From positions 1,610,501-1,674,500 of the forward strand of contig NC_134774.1 of the NCBI RefSeq assembly GCF_050436995.1: a DNA stretch of 64,000 nucleotides. The letters run 5' to 3'. Positions within the stretch are counted from its first letter, which is position 1. Each line of letters opens with the position of its first letter. The stretch comes from Anticarsia gemmatalis (Eukaryota; Arthropoda; Insecta; Lepidoptera; Erebidae). The notes beneath the pieces are model-generated. The model saw nothing but the letters and a program-made list of their open reading frames with translations, did no database searches and was not told the DNA's origin. Positions 39,101 to 42,100 of this stretch are shown here, one piece after another. The position numbers were made by a program, and so were the translations under genes.

Positions 39101-42100
39101 TAAGCAGAGCTTGAACTGTAACCAGATCTATACTTAATATTATAAAGCTGAAGAGTTTGTTTATTTGATTGTTTGTTTGTTTGCACGCGCTAATCTCAGG
39201 AACTACTGGTCCGATTTGAAAAAATATTTCAGTGTTAGATAGTCCATTTATCGAGGAAGGCTATAGGCTATATTTCATCACGCTACGATTCTACGACCAA
39301 CAGGAGCGGAGTGAAAAATGTTACAAAAACGGGGAAAATATTGAGCCATTCACTCGTATGTGACGCAAGCGAAGTTGCGCGGGTCAGCTAGTTACTGATA
39401 AACATACTTATATACTTGTAAATACATAAATATAGATACATTAACATCCAAGCTCAGAACAGATACTCGTGCTCATCACACAAACATTTGTCACAGGTGG
39501 GATTTGAACCTACCACACAAATAATATAAAAGAAATTTATTTTATTTCGACTTCACGATACGTTTTTCATAACTACGACTATGCCCGTTATACTCGAAGG
39601 TATAGGCAGAGGTGTATGAAATACACCCACGTTTCGCCATTAACAATGTTAGTCCCATGTAATATACATATAATAAGGCGAGCCTATTGCCATATACCGG
39701 GCACGTTACCAAACACCGGATTAGATCACGTTTTAATATCCACTATTTTACCCGACACGAGAATCGAACCCGGAATCTCGTGATCAGTAGCCACCAAGAC
39801 TGTTGTCTCAATTGATAATATCCAGTACCTATTTTCAAGTACCCTCCGAAGAACGGAGACGCTCAACTTAAATACTAATCGGTCGCCTATGTTTGTATAG
39901 TCCTTGGTAAGGTCGCTTAACCCACAGATCATTCACGTAGGATTTGTTGACTGACATACAACGCATAGCCACAGCTGAAATTTCGCATATATGTTCCTTG
40001 AAGAGTGTAGGGGCACAGATAAGAGAGGATTTTTAGAAAATCCTGCACAAATAAGATGAAATTGAGTAAAAGCCGCAAGCAAAAAGCTAGTGATCTATAA
40101 TTAGGGATGTTGCGCGAAACATCAGCATTCATTCGCACTCACATTCGCAGATTTCTAAATATCGGTATCTGCAACTATAATATAACCTATATAACTAAAA
40201 TATTTTGTGGAACATCTACTAAATCCTACTAATATTATAAATGCGAAAGTTTGTGAGAATGTATGTATGTTACTCTTTGACGTAAATACTACTGATCCGA
40301 TTACGATAAAATTTGGTATATAGTTAGTACTTTTTATCCCGGAGTTCCCGAGGGATCGGGATTTACACGGGAAGGGTTTCCACGAGGACGAAGTCGCGGG
40401 TGGCCTCTAGTACATACTATCCATACTAATATTATAAATGCGAAAGTAACTCTGTCTATCTGTCTGTTACTCAATCACGCCTAAACTACTGAACCAATTT
40501 CCAGAAATTTGGTATGGAGATATTTTGATACCCGAGAAAGGATATAGGCTACTTTTTACCCAGGGAAAATGACGCATTCCCATGGGAAAATTCAGGTGGC
40601 GGCCTAAGTCGCGGGCGGCCTGCAATAGTCTATATAAAGAGTGACTGACCTCTTCCCTCCATCAATATCTTCAGCCAGGTCCATCTGGCAGCACAGCTCG
40701 TTCTCCAACTCTTCAATCTTCCACTCCAGTTTCTCATACAGATCGAAGTCATCCAGATTCTCGTAGACGCCTAGCTCTTCTTCACTGCCCTAGAAACAGA
40801 TAAATAAATATATTGGACAACTCACACACGGTCATTTGATTCCAAACTAAGCAGAGCTTGTACTGTAACCAGATAACTGACAAACATACTTATATACTTG
40901 TAAATACATACTATATAGATACATTTACATCCAGGCTCAGAACAAATACTCGTGCTCATCACACAAAGATTTGTCCCGGGTAGAAAGACAAATACTAATT
41001 ACTAGCCGTTCAGCCCGACTTCGGCCGGGTACAGTAATACGTTAATCCCATGACGGTGGTCATTTGGATCCCATCGATCCCGTACAAAAAAACATCCAAC
41101 TTGGTGTAGTTGTTCTCCAGTTATGCGCGTACATACATTTCTATGCTATAGCTATAGCTCGCATTAAAATTGATTACTATTAGACTATTTTTATCTTAAT
41201 GTTTAGATAATAATCTAAAACAATATGTTTTGACAGTTTCGGTACAAGTTAAATATAATTAACTAGCTGACCCGTGCGGCTCCGCTCGCGTGAATGATTT
41301 TTTTTTACTAATACAAAGCTTAATTATTCCTTTACAACAAAATATGCTTTTTTTCACGAAAAAAAATCTCAAAATTATTTATATCTCATATAACTCGCGC
41401 TAAAGCATATCTGCCATTAAAACTGTTGCCATGACAACGGAATTTTGTTAATTCAATGTCATTATAATATTGATTATTCGCGACTTCGGTGGCGAAACCT
41501 GAATTTTCCCGGGAAATGCGTCATTTTCCCGCGGTAAAAAGTAGCCTATGTCCTTTCTCGGGTATCAAACTATCTCCATACCAAATTTCATGCAAATTGG
41601 TTCAGTAGTTTAGGCGTGATTCAGTAGCAGACAGACATACAGACAGACAGACAGACAGACAGAGTTACTTTCGCATTTATAATATTAGTATGGATTTAAC
41701 CCATTAATGTCCTACTGCTGGGCAAAGGTCTCCTCCCGTAATGAGAGAGCGGTTACACCTTGAGTCCACCACGCTGGCCAAGTGCGGGTTGGGGACTTTG
41801 CATGCCCTCAATAAATGTATTAAACAAATTCTAGGCATGCAAGGTTTCCTCACGATGTTTTCCTTCACCGTTATAACAAGTGATCATTATATCTATACAC
41901 ACATCACTTGGAAAAGTCATTGGTGTGTTGCCTCGGGTTCGAACCGTCGACCACTTGCGCGCTTACAATGATAGCTCATAACCCGGATTAACATATAGGT
42001 TACTTTATACCCCGGGAATTCTGTTCATATGGACGAAGTCGCGAGCATAAGCTAGCATAACATAATAATACAAACCTTGCACATCATAATTTCTTGTTGT